A stretch of DNA of 34,566 nucleotides. It comes from Marinospirillum sp. (GTDB taxonomy: Bacteria; Pseudomonadota; Gammaproteobacteria; Pseudomonadales; Halomonadaceae). The translations under genes and the position numbers were made by a program. The notes under the pieces are model-generated. The model saw only the letters and a list, made by a program, of their open reading frames with translations, was not told the origin of the DNA and searched no databases. Below, piece after piece: positions 16,115-25,102 of this stretch; the stretch's first letter is position 1, and each line of letters starts with the position of its first letter. The DNA lies in NCBI RefSeq assembly GCF_014859565.1, contig NZ_JACUUA010000019.1, forward strand, positions 1 to 34,566, written 5' to 3'.

Positions 16115-16550
16115 TTGGCTGATTATTTTATTGTTGTTATCCAGTGGTTTTTTTATGCTGCTGGCAGCCTTGGGTATTCTGCGCTTACCGGATCTGCCCA
16201 CCCGTATGCATGCCAGTACCAAAGCAGGTGCTTTGGGTGCAATACTGGTAATGACTGCTGCTGGTTTGTTTTTTGGTGAGGCGGTGGTGGTGACTAAAGC
16301 CGTGGCGGTGATTCTGTTTATTCTGATCACTGCACCCATCGCAGCACATGCTATAGGCCGTGCCGGTTATTTTGTCGGTGTACCCTTGTGGGAAGGTAGT
16401 GTTAAAGATGAACTCAAATCCAGTTATGATCCGGAAACCCACCGGCTGGTGAGTGGTCTTGAGACTGCAGATGAGCTGGATGCCTATCGCAAGAACCTCG
16501 ACATCAAACCACGCATCAAACCCAAGCGCAGGAAAAAGAGCAATTTCTGA
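16107..16550 (+). CDS. mrpG: Na+/H+ antiporter subunit G (operon 1)
   Basis: This 147-residue protein has three N-terminal helices with the MnhG pattern SGFFMLLAALGILRLPDLPTRMHASTKAGALGA. The ATG at 16107 overlaps the mrpF stop and has GGAGGG at 16094-16099. An upstream start at 16074 would add eleven residues inside mrpF and lacks such a site. The C-terminal ~60 residues are cytoplasmic and end in a very basic stretch (PRIKPKRRKKSNF), making it about 30 residues longer than the paralogue in the opposing operon. It is the last gene of the plus-strand operon. Confidence 0.93.
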   Translation: MIDWLIILLLLSSGFFMLLAALGILRLPDLPTRMHASTKAGALGAILVMTAAGLFFGEAVVVTKAVAVILFILITAPIAAHAIGRAGYFVGVPLWEGSVKDELKSSYDPETHRLVSGLETADELDAYRKNLDIKPRIKPKRRKKSNF

Positions 16551-16556
16551 GTCAGA

Positions 16557-16579
16557 AGCGGCCAACTGAACCAGCCGCT
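16557..16579. terminator. Short hairpin between the convergent mrpG genes, weak candidate
   Basis: AGCGGC (16557-16562) and GCCGCT (16574-16579) pair over 6 bp with an 11-base loop, in the 48 bp that separate the two operon ends. No T-run is present on either strand. Termination here may be Rho-dependent or incomplete, and the two transcripts may overlap. Confidence 0.3.
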
Positions 16580-16598
16580 GCCTTAAACGTGACCTTCT

Positions 16599-16949
16599 TC
16601 AAAGAGATGGATTGTTGCGTTTTTCTGCTGCTTTCCTCACATCCAGCCCAGTGGTGCCGTCAGTGACCCGTGTTTTAACGTGGATAGCAGCTTTTGCCAT
16701 CATGTGGGCACTAACGGGCGCTGTGATGAATAGAAAAATGGTCACCAGCACTTCATGAAAGCTGAAAGCCTCTTCTGATCGTGTAAAAAAGATCATTGAG
16801 GCAATCAGCAAGCCGCCAATTCCCAGCGTAGTGGCTTTGGTCGGTGCGTGCAGACGCATAAAAAAATCCGGTAGCCTTGCCAGGCCGATCGAGCCAACCA
16901 GCATAAAAATGCCGCCTAACAGTACAAAAAAAGCGATGACATAGTCCAT
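16599..16949 (-). CDS. mrpG: Na+/H+ antiporter subunit G (operon 2)
   Basis: This 116-residue MnhG protein has three helices with the core GGIFMLVGSIGLARLPDFFM followed by RLHAPTKATTLGIGGLL, and a short C-terminal tail. It is clearly a distant paralogue of the plus-strand mrpG and lacks that protein's long basic tail. It is the last gene of the minus-strand operon, eight bases after mrpF. Its stop lies 48 bp from the stop of the opposing mrpG. Confidence 0.94.
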   Translation of the reverse strand: MDYVIAFFVLLGGIFMLVGSIGLARLPDFFMRLHAPTKATTLGIGGLLIASMIFFTRSEEAFSFHEVLVTIFLFITAPVSAHMMAKAAIHVKTRVTDGTTGLDVRKAAEKRNNPSL

Positions 16950-16957
16950 GATCTTTC

Positions 16958-17227
16958 CTATTCAATAATATCGCCGCGCAGCAGGTACTTACACAGAGCT
17001 GCGGTGCTGACAAAACCCAGCAGTGCAATCAGCAGTGCTGCCTCAAAGTACAGGGGTGAGCCCATGTACATGCCAAAAATAATGATCAGGGCAATGCTGT
17101 TGATATACATGGTATCCAGCGCCAGAATCCGATCCGCCAAATCCGGCCCCTGAATCAGTCGCCAGAGATTCATGATCAATGCCAGGCAGACCATGCCACT
17201 GACCAGCAGAAGTGCAAGCTTCAGCAT
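16958..17227 (-). CDS. mrpF: Na+/H+ antiporter subunit F (operon 2)
   Basis: This 89-residue, three-helix MnhF protein contains RLIQGPDLADRILALDTMYI, matching the family pattern with Ala in place of the usual Pro before Asp-Arg, and ends in a short tail. It overlaps the end of mrpE by seven bases. The same length as the plus-strand copy suggests an intact gene. Confidence 0.94.
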   Translation of the reverse strand: MLKLALLLVSGMVCLALIMNLWRLIQGPDLADRILALDTMYINSIALIIIFGMYMGSPLYFEAALLIALLGFVSTAALCKYLLRGDIIE

Positions 17228-17727
17228 CCAAAAATCTCCTTCAGTGGTGCCTCGTAACGATTTTTGATTTGATCGATCATGTCCTGTTCATTGGTGATAT
17301 TCAAGGCGTGGACAAAGAGCCAGCGATGATCCTCTGAGACCTCACAGCTCACGGTGCCGGGAGTCAGTGACACCGTGCTGGCCAGCAGGGTAATCGGCAG
17401 CTCACGGGTGATATCCAGTGGGATGGCAATAAAACCAGGTTTCATCCGTTTTATCGGTCCCACCACCAGTATTGCCACTTCCACGTTGGCGGTGATGATA
17501 TCAAAGAGCACCTTCAGGAAATATTTTACCGCCAGCAAAGGCTTTTTAGCGGAGGGCTGCGGTAGTTGCAGTTTTGCCAGCAACAATGGGATGGTTAAAG
17601 CCAGAAAACTGCCCAGCACCAGATGACCCGGTGCCACCGAGTTGTTCAGCAGCAACCAGACCACCAGCAACAACAGGCTGTGGGTTGGCATGGGCAGAAA
17701 ACGGAAACGGGGATTAGCTTCCATCAA
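17221..17727 (-). CDS. mrpE: Na+/H+ antiporter subunit E (operon 2)
   Basis: This 168-residue MnhE protein has two N-terminal helices. Conserved segments are KYFLKVLFDIITANVEVAIL, GPIKRMKPGFIAIPLDITRE, and STVSLTPGTVSCEVSEDHRW. It overlaps mrpD by four bases and mrpF by seven. Order and coupling mirror the plus-strand operon. Confidence 0.95.
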   Translation of the reverse strand: MMEANPRFRFLPMPTHSLLLLVVWLLLNNSVAPGHLVLGSFLALTIPLLLAKLQLPQPSAKKPLLAVKYFLKVLFDIITANVEVAILVVGPIKRMKPGFIAIPLDITRELPITLLASTVSLTPGTVSCEVSEDHRWLFVHALNITNEQDMIDQIKNRYEAPLKEIFGC

Positions 17728-19238
17728 TGGCCTCCTGCGGGAAGAATCAGATCAAGAGTTTGTTGGGTATCAAACAGCTGCTCAGCGGCCAGTTGCATGT
17801 ACTCGGTAAAATAACCACCAAAAATCACCATTAACGGAGAGCAGATCAGCAACAACCAGATTCCCGACATTTGCAGCATAGGTGCTTTTTCTGCATTAGG
17901 ATCATCACCACTGACCCGCCAGAACAGACTGGTTCCGGCACGTGACAGTGCTACCAGCGCAGCCAGACCACTGATCAACAAGGCAGGCCACATCCAACTG
18001 GCTTCTGCAGTGGTTTCCGCTGCTTGTAACAACAATACCTTGCCTACAAAACCGGAGAAAGGTGGCATACCAATGACGACCAGTGCAGCAATAAAAAAGG
18101 CACTGCCCAGCATTACGGGTTGCAGCAAGCGTCGCCCCGGCACAAACCGATCACCGGGTTTGCCACGCTGGTTTCCAATTACATCTGCCAGTAAGAAAAG
18201 TGCTCCTGCAATCAGGGTGCTGTGCACCAGGTAATAGAGTCCAGCAGCCATCGCTTTGGGAGTTTCGAGTGCGGCAGCAAGCAGTAGTGTACCAACCGAG
18301 ATAAGCACCAGGTTTGCCGCCACCAACCTTAGGCTGGGACTGGCGAGCACACCTATGGCACCCATTGCCAAAGTCAGCAGCGCAAAAGGCCATAACCAGG
18401 GCTGGGCAAGACTGGCAAGATCACCGGCTTCAGGCCCGAATACCAGAGTATGAACCCGGTAAATACTGTAGATGCCCACTTTGGTCATGATGGCAAACAG
18501 AGCTGCCACTGGTGCGCTGGCAGATGAATAGGTTCTTGGTAGCCAGAAATGCAGGGGCAACAATGCCGCTTTCAGTGAAAACACCAGTAGTAGTAATAAA
18601 CCACCAGCCTTCACCAATGCTTGTTGATCTTCAGCCAGATCCCGAACTTTTGCCGCCATGTCAGCCATGTTCAGGGTGCCCAGGGTGCCGTAAAGGATAC
18701 CCAGAGCAAACAGGAACAGGCTGGAGCCAACCAGGTTCAGTATGACGTAGTGCATACCGGCCTGGGTACGTTGCTTGCCACCACCATGAATCAACAAAGA
18801 GTAAGAGGCAATCAGTAGCACTTCAAAAAACACAAACAGGTTAAAAAGGTCACCGGTCAGAAAGGCACCATTAATGCCGGTGACCTGAAACAGGAACAGC
18901 GGGTAAAAGTGCATACCCACCTTGTCTTCACCACCTGTTGCATAAAGCATGGCACCCAGTGCTAGGATCACTGTCAGCAGCACCAGTAGAGCTGAGATAC
19001 GATCCGCCACAAACAGGATGCCAAAGGGTGGTTTCCAGTCACCAAGGAAATACAGCTGGGTTGCCTCGGTATGGGTAATCTGCAGCAGGGTTCCGGCAAT
19101 CAGCAATAGCAGCAGCATGGCAAAAATAGCTGCAATGCGTTGGCGTTCGATGCTGTTGCTCAGTGGTGGCAGCAGCAGAATAGCGCCCGCCAACAAAGGA
19201 AAAATGATCGGAAGAATGGTCAGGTGTTGCATCAACAT
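17724..19238 (-). CDS. mrpD: Na+/H+ antiporter subunit D (operon 2)
   Basis: This 504-residue NuoM/N-like channel subunit has segments LFVFFEVLLIASYSLLIHGG (conserved Glu), FSLKAALLPLHFWLPRTY (channel Lys) and AALFAIMTKVGIYSIYRVHT. The stretch of about 14 helices is uninterrupted. Compared with the plus-strand MrpD, the loops differ clearly, so the operons are not a recent duplication. It shares one base with the mrpC stop and overlaps mrpE by four. Confidence 0.95.
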   Translation of the reverse strand: MLMQHLTILPIIFPLLAGAILLLPPLSNSIERQRIAAIFAMLLLLLIAGTLLQITHTEATQLYFLGDWKPPFGILFVADRISALLVLLTVILALGAMLYATGGEDKVGMHFYPLFLFQVTGINGAFLTGDLFNLFVFFEVLLIASYSLLIHGGGKQRTQAGMHYVILNLVGSSLFLFALGILYGTLGTLNMADMAAKVRDLAEDQQALVKAGGLLLLLVFSLKAALLPLHFWLPRTYSSASAPVAALFAIMTKVGIYSIYRVHTLVFGPEAGDLASLAQPWLWPFALLTLAMGAIGVLASPSLRLVAANLVLISVGTLLLAAALETPKAMAAGLYYLVHSTLIAGALFLLADVIGNQRGKPGDRFVPGRRLLQPVMLGSAFFIAALVVIGMPPFSGFVGKVLLLQAAETTAEASWMWPALLISGLAALVALSRAGTSLFWRVSGDDPNAEKAPMLQMSGIWLLLICSPLMVIFGGYFTEYMQLAAEQLFDTQQTLDLILPAGGH

Positions 19239-19585
19239 TATTTCTGGCTCCCAGGTGGTGGCGGAGGCAGGCGACCATCAACATGATCATTACCCAGATC
19301 CGCTCTGGAGCGCATGGCCAGAATCAGCACAAAAGCCGTCATGGCAAAACCAATCACGATGGCGGTTAATACCAGCGCCTGAGGCAGAGGGTCAGCGTAG
19401 GATTCCGAGGCACCCAGCACGGCAGCACCATCCATCTTCAGGCGGCCACTGGAAAACAGAAACAGGTTAACGGCATAAGACAACAAGGTAATGCCAACAA
19501 CAACCGGAAAGCTGCGCCCGCGCAGGGTCAGAAAAACACCGCAGGCGGTCAGCAGACCAACGCAAATTGCATAGAGCGCTTCCAT
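19238..19585 (-). CDS. mrpC: Na+/H+ antiporter subunit C (operon 2)
   Basis: This 115-residue NuoK-like MnhC protein has the conserved blocks GVFLTLRGRSFPVVVGITLLS and DPLPQALVLTAIVIGFAMTA. Three helices are evident. Both ends overlap the neighbouring genes by a single base, which indicates strongly coupled translation with the fused AB gene and with mrpD. Confidence 0.95.
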   Translation of the reverse strand: MEALYAICVGLLTACGVFLTLRGRSFPVVVGITLLSYAVNLFLFSSGRLKMDGAAVLGASESYADPLPQALVLTAIVIGFAMTAFVLILAMRSRADLGNDHVDGRLPPPPPGSQK

Positions 19586-22383
19586 CAGCGTCTCTCCTCT
19601 TTCATTGCAGGGCTGTGACTGGTGGTCAGCTTGCCCAGATTGGCAAGAATCAGCAGTGTGGCACCGACTACAGTCAGGTAAACACCCAAATCAAACAGCA
19701 TGGCACTGGCTAATTCGAATTTGCCAACCCAGGGCAGGCTGAAATAATCAAACCAGGAAGTCAGGAAGGGGCGGTCAAAGAACCAGCTGCCAATTCCGGT
19801 AAATGCAGCAATCAGCAGACCACTAGCCACCATCCACTGATAATTGATGCGCAGGCGTTCTTTGACCCAGTCAACACCATGAGCGATGTATTGCTGGATG
19901 ATGGCCACCGAAGTGATCAAGCCGGCAATAAAACCACCACCTGGCTGGTTGTGTCCACGCAGGAAAATATAGACCGATACCAGCAGTGCCAGAGGTAACA
20001 GGCTTTGTGACACTATCGCCAGCATCATCGGGTGACGATCCGGTGACCAGGGTAAACCTTTGGCATCGGTACTGGGCATGTACAGGCGCATTCTCACAAT
20101 CAGTTTAAAAATACCCAGTGCAGCAATACCGAGTACTGCTACTTCACCGAGTGTATCCATACCACGGAAGTCCACCAGAATCACGTTGACCACGTTGGTG
20201 CCACCACCGCCGGTTTTACTGTTTTCCAGAAAAAATCCGGAAATAGTATCCAGTGGGCTGGTGATCATGGCGTAGTTGATGGTACCAATAACACCACCAA
20301 TCAAACCGGCCAGACTCAGGTCACGCACCAGGCGGCGAGGATTAGATTCCTTGGGTGTGCTCTGTGGCAGAAAAAACAGAGCCAGCAACAGCAGAATCAT
20401 GGTGACCACTTCTACCGATAGCTGAGTTAATGCCAGATCTGGCGCTGAAAAACGTGCAAAGGTAATAGAAACAATCAGACCGACTACTGACAGAGTCAAC
20501 AGCGATACCAGCCGTTTGCGGTTCAGAATCACCGTGGCAATGGCACTGACAATCAGCAGTAATGCACCCACCAGAGTGACACCATCAATTGGCAGTAGTG
20601 ATTCATGTCCCAGTGTGGCATTCAGCTCAATCATCGGGCCAGCCATCAGGATCAGTGCAGCAAACAACAGCAGGAATACATAACGCTGTAATGAGCCGTT
20701 TTCCAGTTTGTCGACCACTGCCGAACAGAAGATCACCAGTTTCTGTACCAGCCACTCAAAAATCAGCTTGGCATCAGGCTCAGGAAACTGGGACTGAAAA
20801 CGGAACAGGTGGCGACGGTTGTAATAAATCGCCAGCCCGCCCAGCATTGCCATAAAGCTCATCAGCAATGGTATGTTAAAGCCATGCCAGATCGAGAGGC
20901 TATAATAGGGCAACTCACCACCAATTACAGCACCGGAAGCCAGTGCCAGCAATGGACCAACAATGTAGCCGGGGATGATACCCAGCAACAGGCACAGACC
21001 CACCAGAATCTCCACCGGAACTTTCATGTAACGGGGTGGTTCATGGGGTGTTTTGGGCAGATCCACGGGTTCACCATTAAAGAACACGTCGTGGATAAAG
21101 CGAGCCGAATAAGCCACTGAAAATACTGCGCCCAAGGTCGCCAATACCGGCACCATCCAGGACAGTGAGCCAAGTGTGACCTGATCCAGAGTTTCAGCAA
21201 AGAACATTTCCTTGGACAGGAAACCGTTCAACAGCGGTACACCAGCCATGGATGCAGCAGCCACCATCGCCAGAGTGGCTGTGTGGGGCATGTATTTCCA
21301 CAGCCCGTTAAGGCGACGCATGTCTCGGGTGCCGGACTCGTGATCAATAATACCTGCGGCCATGAACAACGAGGCTTTAAAAATGGCATGGTTGATGATG
21401 TGGAACACGGCAGCAACAGTGGATAACTGAGTATTCATGCCCAGCAGCAGGGTGATCAGACCCAGATGGCTGATGGTGGAATAAGCCAGCAGTCCTTTTA
21501 GGTCATGTTTAAACAGCGCAACATAAGCACCGAGCAACAGGGTGATCAGGCCGGTCATACTGACAATCAGGAACCATAAATCGGTACCTGCCAGCACTGG
21601 ATAAAAACGTGCCATCAGAAAAATACCGGCCTTCACCATAGTGGCTGAGTGCAGATAAGCACTGACGGGTGTAGGTGCGGCCATGGCGTGTGGTAGCCAG
21701 AAATGGAAAGGAAACTGGGCGGATTTGGTGAAAGCACCCAGCAACACCAGTACCAGCACGACTGGATAAGCAGCATGCTGGCGCAGCAGATCACCACTGG
21801 CCAGCACCACACTCAGATCAAAACTGCCAACAATCTTGCCGACCAGCAACAGACCTGCCAGCAAAGCCAAACCACCGGCACCGGTAACGGTTAATGCCAT
21901 GCGCGCGCCTTTGCGGGCTTCCGACTTGTGGCTCCAGAAACTGATTAGCAGAAAGGAGCTGATACTGGTTAATTCCCAGAATACCCATAGCTGAATCAGA
22001 TTACCGGACAAGACTATGCCTAGCATGGCGGTCATGAACAGGATCAGGTAAGAATAAAACAGCCCCATATTATCCTTGGAGGACAGATAATAACGAGCAT
22101 ACAGAATGACCAGCAGGCCAATGCCGAGAATCAGCAGAGAGAACAAAAATGCCAGGCCGTCCAGACGGAAGGACAGTGATAACCCTGCAAGGGGTATCCA
22201 CTCAAAACTCTGTTGCAGTGTTACCCCGTTGAATACATCCGGTGCAGCTTGTAATAACAGCAACAAAGCCAGAAAAGGCGGAATGGCTGTAAAAAAAGCA
22301 ATGGCACTGCGCCCGAGGCGAGATGTCAGCAGGGGAACCAGAGTGCCAATCAGTGGCAACAAGGGTATCCATAACAAGCCCAT
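19585..22383 (-). CDS. mrpAB: Na+/H+ antiporter fused subunits A and B (operon 2)
   Basis: This 932-residue fusion starts the minus-strand operon. Residues 1 to ~610 are the NuoL-like core, with VFWELTS (E137), [14 protein letters not shown] (K220) and [11 protein letters not shown] (H245, K251). Then come the MbhD/MbhE-like helices ([40 protein letters not shown]). Residues ~786-932 are a full MnhB domain with [21 protein letters not shown] fused A-B subunit defines group 2 Mrp systems such as rhizobial Pha. The key channel residues are kept, so it should be active. The 132 bp upstream, to rsmE, show no convincing promoter, and co-transcription with rsmE is possible. Confidence 0.95.
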   Translation of the reverse strand: MGLLWIPLLPLIGTLVPLLTSRLGRSAIAFFTAIPPFLALLLLLQAAPDVFNGVTLQQSFEWIPLAGLSLSFRLDGLAFLFSLLILGIGLLVILYARYYLSSKDNMGLFYSYLILFMTAMLGIVLSGNLIQLWVFWELTSISSFLLISFWSHKSEARKGARMALTVTGAGGLALLAGLLLVGKIVGSFDLSVVLASGDLLRQHAAYPVVLVLVLLGAFTKSAQFPFHFWLPHAMAAPTPVSAYLHSATMVKAGIFLMARFYPVLAGTDLWFLIVSMTGLITLLLGAYVALFKHDLKGLLAYSTISHLGLITLLLGMNTQLSTVAAVFHIINHAIFKASLFMAAGIIDHESGTRDMRRLNGLWKYMPHTATLAMVAAASMAGVPLLNGFLSKEMFFAETLDQVTLGSLSWMVPVLATLGAVFSVAYSARFIHDVFFNGEPVDLPKTPHEPPRYMKVPVEILVGLCLLLGIIPGYIVGPLLALASGAVIGGELPYYSLSIWHGFNIPLLMSFMAMLGGLAIYYNRRHLFRFQSQFPEPDAKLIFEWLVQKLVIFCSAVVDKLENGSLQRYVFLLLFAALILMAGPMIELNATLGHESLLPIDGVTLVGALLLIVSAIATVILNRKRLVSLLTLSVVGLIVSITFARFSAPDLALTQLSVEVVTMILLLLALFFLPQSTPKESNPRRLVRDLSLAGLIGGVIGTINYAMITSPLDTISGFFLENSKTGGGGTNVVNVILVDFRGMDTLGEVAVLGIAALGIFKLIVRMRLYMPSTDAKGLPWSPDRHPMMLAIVSQSLLPLALLVSVYIFLRGHNQPGGGFIAGLITSVAIIQQYIAHGVDWVKERLRINYQWMVASGLLIAAFTGIGSWFFDRPFLTSWFDYFSLPWVGKFELASAMLFDLGVYLTVVGATLLILANLGKLTTSHSPAMKEERR

Positions 22384-22515
22384 AGTCAGGTTGGCTCCAA
22401 TCAGTTGAAGGGGGTCAGAACATGCTAAATGGTTAGAAGTTTATACCTGCAACCCCGCTAAAGGTCTAGATCTATCGGCAAGAATAACTGTTACATTTTG
22501 CCGCGTTTGCTGGGC

Positions 22516-23223
22516 TCAGAATAAACGGGAGAGCAATGCGGTGACTGCGGTCTCAACTCTCAGGATACGCTCTCCCAACTGCACCGCCTCAAACCCCTGC
22601 TGCTGTAACAGCTCCACTTCAAAATCTACAAATCCACCTTCCGGGCCAATGGCCAGCGTGACTTGTTCGTTCAGTCCGCGTGGGCAGTCAGGGTAGTTGC
22701 CGGGGTGAGCCAGTAGTTTGCGTGAGCCGTCACTCAGTTGAGGCAGCTCATCTTCAACAAAAGGTTTAAAGCGCTGACGATAAATCACTTCCGGCAGCAG
22801 GGTATCTTTTGCCTGCTCCAGACCCAGCAATAGATGCTGATGTACTTTTTCTGTTTTTAACTCAGGTGATTGCCAGTAGCTTTTTTCAACCCGGGCGGTT
22901 TGCAGCAGCACAATTTTTTTTACACCCAGGGTGGATAGGTGCTCAAGGCTGCGAGCCAGCATGCGTGGTCTTGGTAATGCCAGTAGCAGAGTAACTGGTA
23001 GCGGCGGTGGTGGATTTCTGGTCAGAGACAGCTGAACAAGGGTATGTTCCTGCTGGTGTTCCAGAATCAGGGCTTCACCACATTGTCCGTTTAATACGCC
23101 GGCTTGTAGTCGGTCACCGACCTGCAGATTATGTACCTGCAGCAAGTGCTGGTGACGCCGGTCTGTCAGGCGAACCTGCTGTTCTTGGTTGATTTCAGCA
23201 TTGTTGACCAGCAGCAGGTTCAT
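22516..23223 (-). CDS. rsmE: 16S rRNA (uracil1498-N3)-methyltransferase RsmE
   Basis: RsmE methylates N3 of U1498 in helix 44 of 16S rRNA, using S-adenosylmethionine. The 235-residue protein has an N-terminal PUA-like domain (HQHLLQVHNLQVGDRLQAGV). The C-terminal SPOUT (trefoil-knot) domain is clear: LLALPRPRMLARSLEHLSTL, LLAHPGN, then LAIGPEGGFVDFEVELL and VQLGERILRVETAV, which form the SAM-binding knot. Length is near the E. coli enzyme (243). It starts 9 bp after the PilZ-like gene on the same strand. Confidence 0.95.
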   Translation of the reverse strand: MNLLLVNNAEINQEQQVRLTDRRHQHLLQVHNLQVGDRLQAGVLNGQCGEALILEHQQEHTLVQLSLTRNPPPPLPVTLLLALPRPRMLARSLEHLSTLGVKKIVLLQTARVEKSYWQSPELKTEKVHQHLLLGLEQAKDTLLPEVIYRQRFKPFVEDELPQLSDGSRKLLAHPGNYPDCPRGLNEQVTLAIGPEGGFVDFEVELLQQQGFEAVQLGERILRVETAVTALLSRLF

Positions 23224-23232
23224 GGTATGGTT

Positions 23233-23670
23233 TCAGCCAAACAGGCTGACACAGTTGGCGTTCTGTTGCAGTGCTTTTTGCAGCTGTTTTTCCAGTCTGC
23301 TTTGGCTTTGATCATTCAGCTCAACAATACGAAAGCCAATGTGAAACTCTTTTTGTGAGTAACGGCGACAGGTTAGTACCTGCAGATTAAGGTTCAGCTG
23401 GGTGTTGGTGTCCAGCGTCAGGATCGCTTGATGCAGGATTTTTTCATCTGGACGATGGTGGGCAGTCCGTGGTACCAGCAGAGGAATTTCGGACGCTGTA
23501 CAGGCAACTCGGATTTCCTCGTGGGACATTTCCAGTGTTTTCAGGACAAATTCCCCAGTGTCCAGCTGAAAGCTGATTGGGAAAACCAATCCCAGCAGTG
23601 GATAACGACTGCGCCGGTAGCTCGGTTTATGCTTGATTGAACTGCTGGTTAAAATCATTGACTGAGACAT
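23233..23670 (-). CDS. Degenerate PilZ-like domain protein
   Basis: This protein of 145 residues starts at the ATG at 23670 (MSQSMILTSS); a longer frame from 23742 has 24 extra residues with no family support. The pattern of RRSRYPL (19-25), a set of beta strands, and the ending FHIGFRIVELNDQSQSRLEKQL resembles a PilZ barrel with its C-terminal helix. The canonical c-di-GMP motifs are poor: RxxxR is compressed to RRSR, and the D/NxSxxG position reads LEMSHEEI. If it is a PilZ protein it probably does not bind c-di-GMP in the usual way. It lies just upstream of rsmE and may be co-transcribed with it. Confidence 0.5.
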   Translation of the reverse strand: MSQSMILTSSSIKHKPSYRRSRYPLLGLVFPISFQLDTGEFVLKTLEMSHEEIRVACTASEIPLLVPRTAHHRPDEKILHQAILTLDTNTQLNLNLQVLTCRRYSQKEFHIGFRIVELNDQSQSRLEKQLQKALQQNANCVSLFG

Positions 23671-23966
23671 GGCGATCCCTGTTATTTCCATCTTGTCAGA
23701 TAAATAATAAAGCCTGCGACTAGTTGGCCTTGGATGAGTCATTTTAGTGCTTAAACTGCGTTAACTTCTACCCTGAAACAGCCCCTGGGTGTAACAGTGG
23801 TGAGCTGATTTGCAAGTGAATTTAACATCTGGGTAATAAAATAACCAGAGACGACCAGGCAAGTTACAACAGCTGTCTTTGAATTGTCGACAATGCTGGG
23901 GTTGAGGTCACTGCTTTCAGGGTATAAGCTGCAAAGTAGTGCTAGTGCCTGCTGGAGGTGTAAACA
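23671..23966. other. Divergent intergenic region without a recognisable gene
   Basis: These 296 bp separate the PilZ-like gene (minus) from the secretin-N-like gene (plus). A TATAAG at 23933-23938 could be a -10 box for the plus-strand gene, but the nearest good -35 candidate, TTGAGG at 23902, is too far away (25 bp). GGAGG at 23953-23957 is the ribosome-binding site of the next gene. I see no repeats or RNA gene. Confidence 0.5.
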
Positions 23967-24731
23967 ATGTACCGGCTTTCTGTGATGCTTTTACCCCTGC
24001 TGTTGACATTGATACCGAGCTGGTCGAGTGCTGACACAGGCAAACTCCAGACCGAAGTTATCCATCTTCAGCATCGTACTGCTGCGGCAATGTTGCCGGT
24101 ATTACAACCTCATCTGCCGGGACAGGCAACACTCAGTCAGCAAGGTACACAGCTGATTATCACTGCGCAGCAAGAAGATATTGAGCGCTTGGTGCAGCTG
24201 GCAAAACAACTGGATCAACCATTACAAACCTGGCGTGTTTACTTTGCCCGGGGTGATATCGATCTGGCAATGCAGCAACAACAGCAACAATCTGTACGGC
24301 GTTATTCCACCAGGCAGCTGGCATTAACACAATTGCAGTTGCGCGAGGAGGCTCCGGCAGCTTTTGAGCAGGGTTTCTGGGTGCCCATCAACGTCAGATC
24401 CGTTAGCGGTGGGCTGGAAACGAGTTATCGGTGGTTATCCGGTGGTATGTGGGTGCTGGCACGATCTCAAGGAGAGCAGGTGGTACTGGAGTTTTCTGCA
24501 CGGCAGATCGAATCTGAAACTCATCGGGGTGGCAACCCGTCCTTGGATTTTTCTGCGGCTAAGCAACAGAGCCAATTGTTATTACAGCCCGGACAGTGGT
24601 TAACACTGGGCAGTGAGTCACGCTTATCGGTCAGCACACCCTCAACATCCCGCCGTTATTCAACAGGACAGCGGGATGAGTTTTATAGTGTTTGTCTGGA
24701 GTCGGATAAAGCGCCTTTTTGCCCGCGCTGA
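23967..24731 (+). CDS. Exported protein with a secretin N-domain (NolW-like), no secretin channel domain
   Basis: This 254-residue periplasmic protein has a signal peptide (MYRLSVMLLPLLLTLIPSWS, cleavage near SSA-D). Residues ~28-85 match the short secretin N-domain: EVIHLQHRTAAAMLPVLQPH, a TQLIITAQQEDIERLVQL segment and KQLDQP. The rest has a Q6 run (103-108) and a beta-rich stretch, but no secretin beta-barrel. The peptide RRYST occurs at 111-115 and again at 229-233. Two cysteines (243, 252) near the C-terminus could form a disulfide. No pilus or secretion genes are nearby, so a role as a secretin partner is inferred from the domain only. The stop is 2 bp from the stop of the convergent gene. 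Confidence 0.65.
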   Translation: MYRLSVMLLPLLLTLIPSWSSADTGKLQTEVIHLQHRTAAAMLPVLQPHLPGQATLSQQGTQLIITAQQEDIERLVQLAKQLDQPLQTWRVYFARGDIDLAMQQQQQQSVRRYSTRQLALTQLQLREEAPAAFEQGFWVPINVRSVSGGLETSYRWLSGGMWVLARSQGEQVVLEFSARQIESETHRGGNPSLDFSAAKQQSQLLLQPGQWLTLGSESRLSVSTPSTSRRYSTGQRDEFYSVCLESDKAPFCPR

Positions 24732-24733
24732 CC

Positions 24734-25102
24734 TTAACTTTCGTTTAGGATCTGGCCGTTTAGTGCCTGTCGAACAGCCAGATAATCCTGAATTGCTTCT
24801 GGCAGATAATGCAGGGTGTAAAAGCGTCGTTCATGGATGCGCCGCTCTTTGTTTTTGCTGTCTGGGTAAGAGGCAAAGGTGGGGGCGAGGCTGATGTGCA
24901 ATACCTTGGTCTCAGCAGGCAGCACCAGCTTTCTGCCATCAATGCTCTGTTTTTCCTGTGGTGTCTTCAGCGTATAGTGGGACAGCTCCGTGATCTGATG
25001 TAAATTCAGGTAAAGGTGGCTACTGAGCGGCACCAGTCGTCCTTTTGGTGTATCGTTGGTTTTGAAGTGGATTGCACTGCTCTTGCTGATCTTGATTAAC
25101 AT
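24734..25102 (-). CDS. Protein of unknown function
   Basis: I do not recognise this 122-residue protein. It has no signal peptide or membrane helix. It is mostly beta-like in the first 90 residues, with GRLVPLSSHLYLNLHQITEL, and then has a strongly charged segment KNKERRIHERRFYTLHYLPE before a C-terminal helix. The ATG at 25102 is chosen because CGGAGG lies about 6 bases upstream; the in-frame ATG at 25123 has no such site. It is convergent with the secretin-N-like gene and divergent from phaR. An inverted repeat TTTAG-N5-CTAAA lies in its upstream region. Confidence 0.6.
   Translation of the reverse strand: MLIKISKSSAIHFKTNDTPKGRLVPLSSHLYLNLHQITELSHYTLKTPQEKQSIDGRKLVLPAETKVLHISLAPTFASYPDSKNKERRIHERRFYTLHYLPEAIQDYLAVRQALNGQILNES

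Noticed and set aside
18949..19470. A 173-codon plus-strand frame opposite mrpD and mrpC of operon 2
   Set aside because: It overlaps two well-supported genes on the other strand, with Ser/Arg/Pro-rich low-complexity content and no ribosome-binding site or family match.
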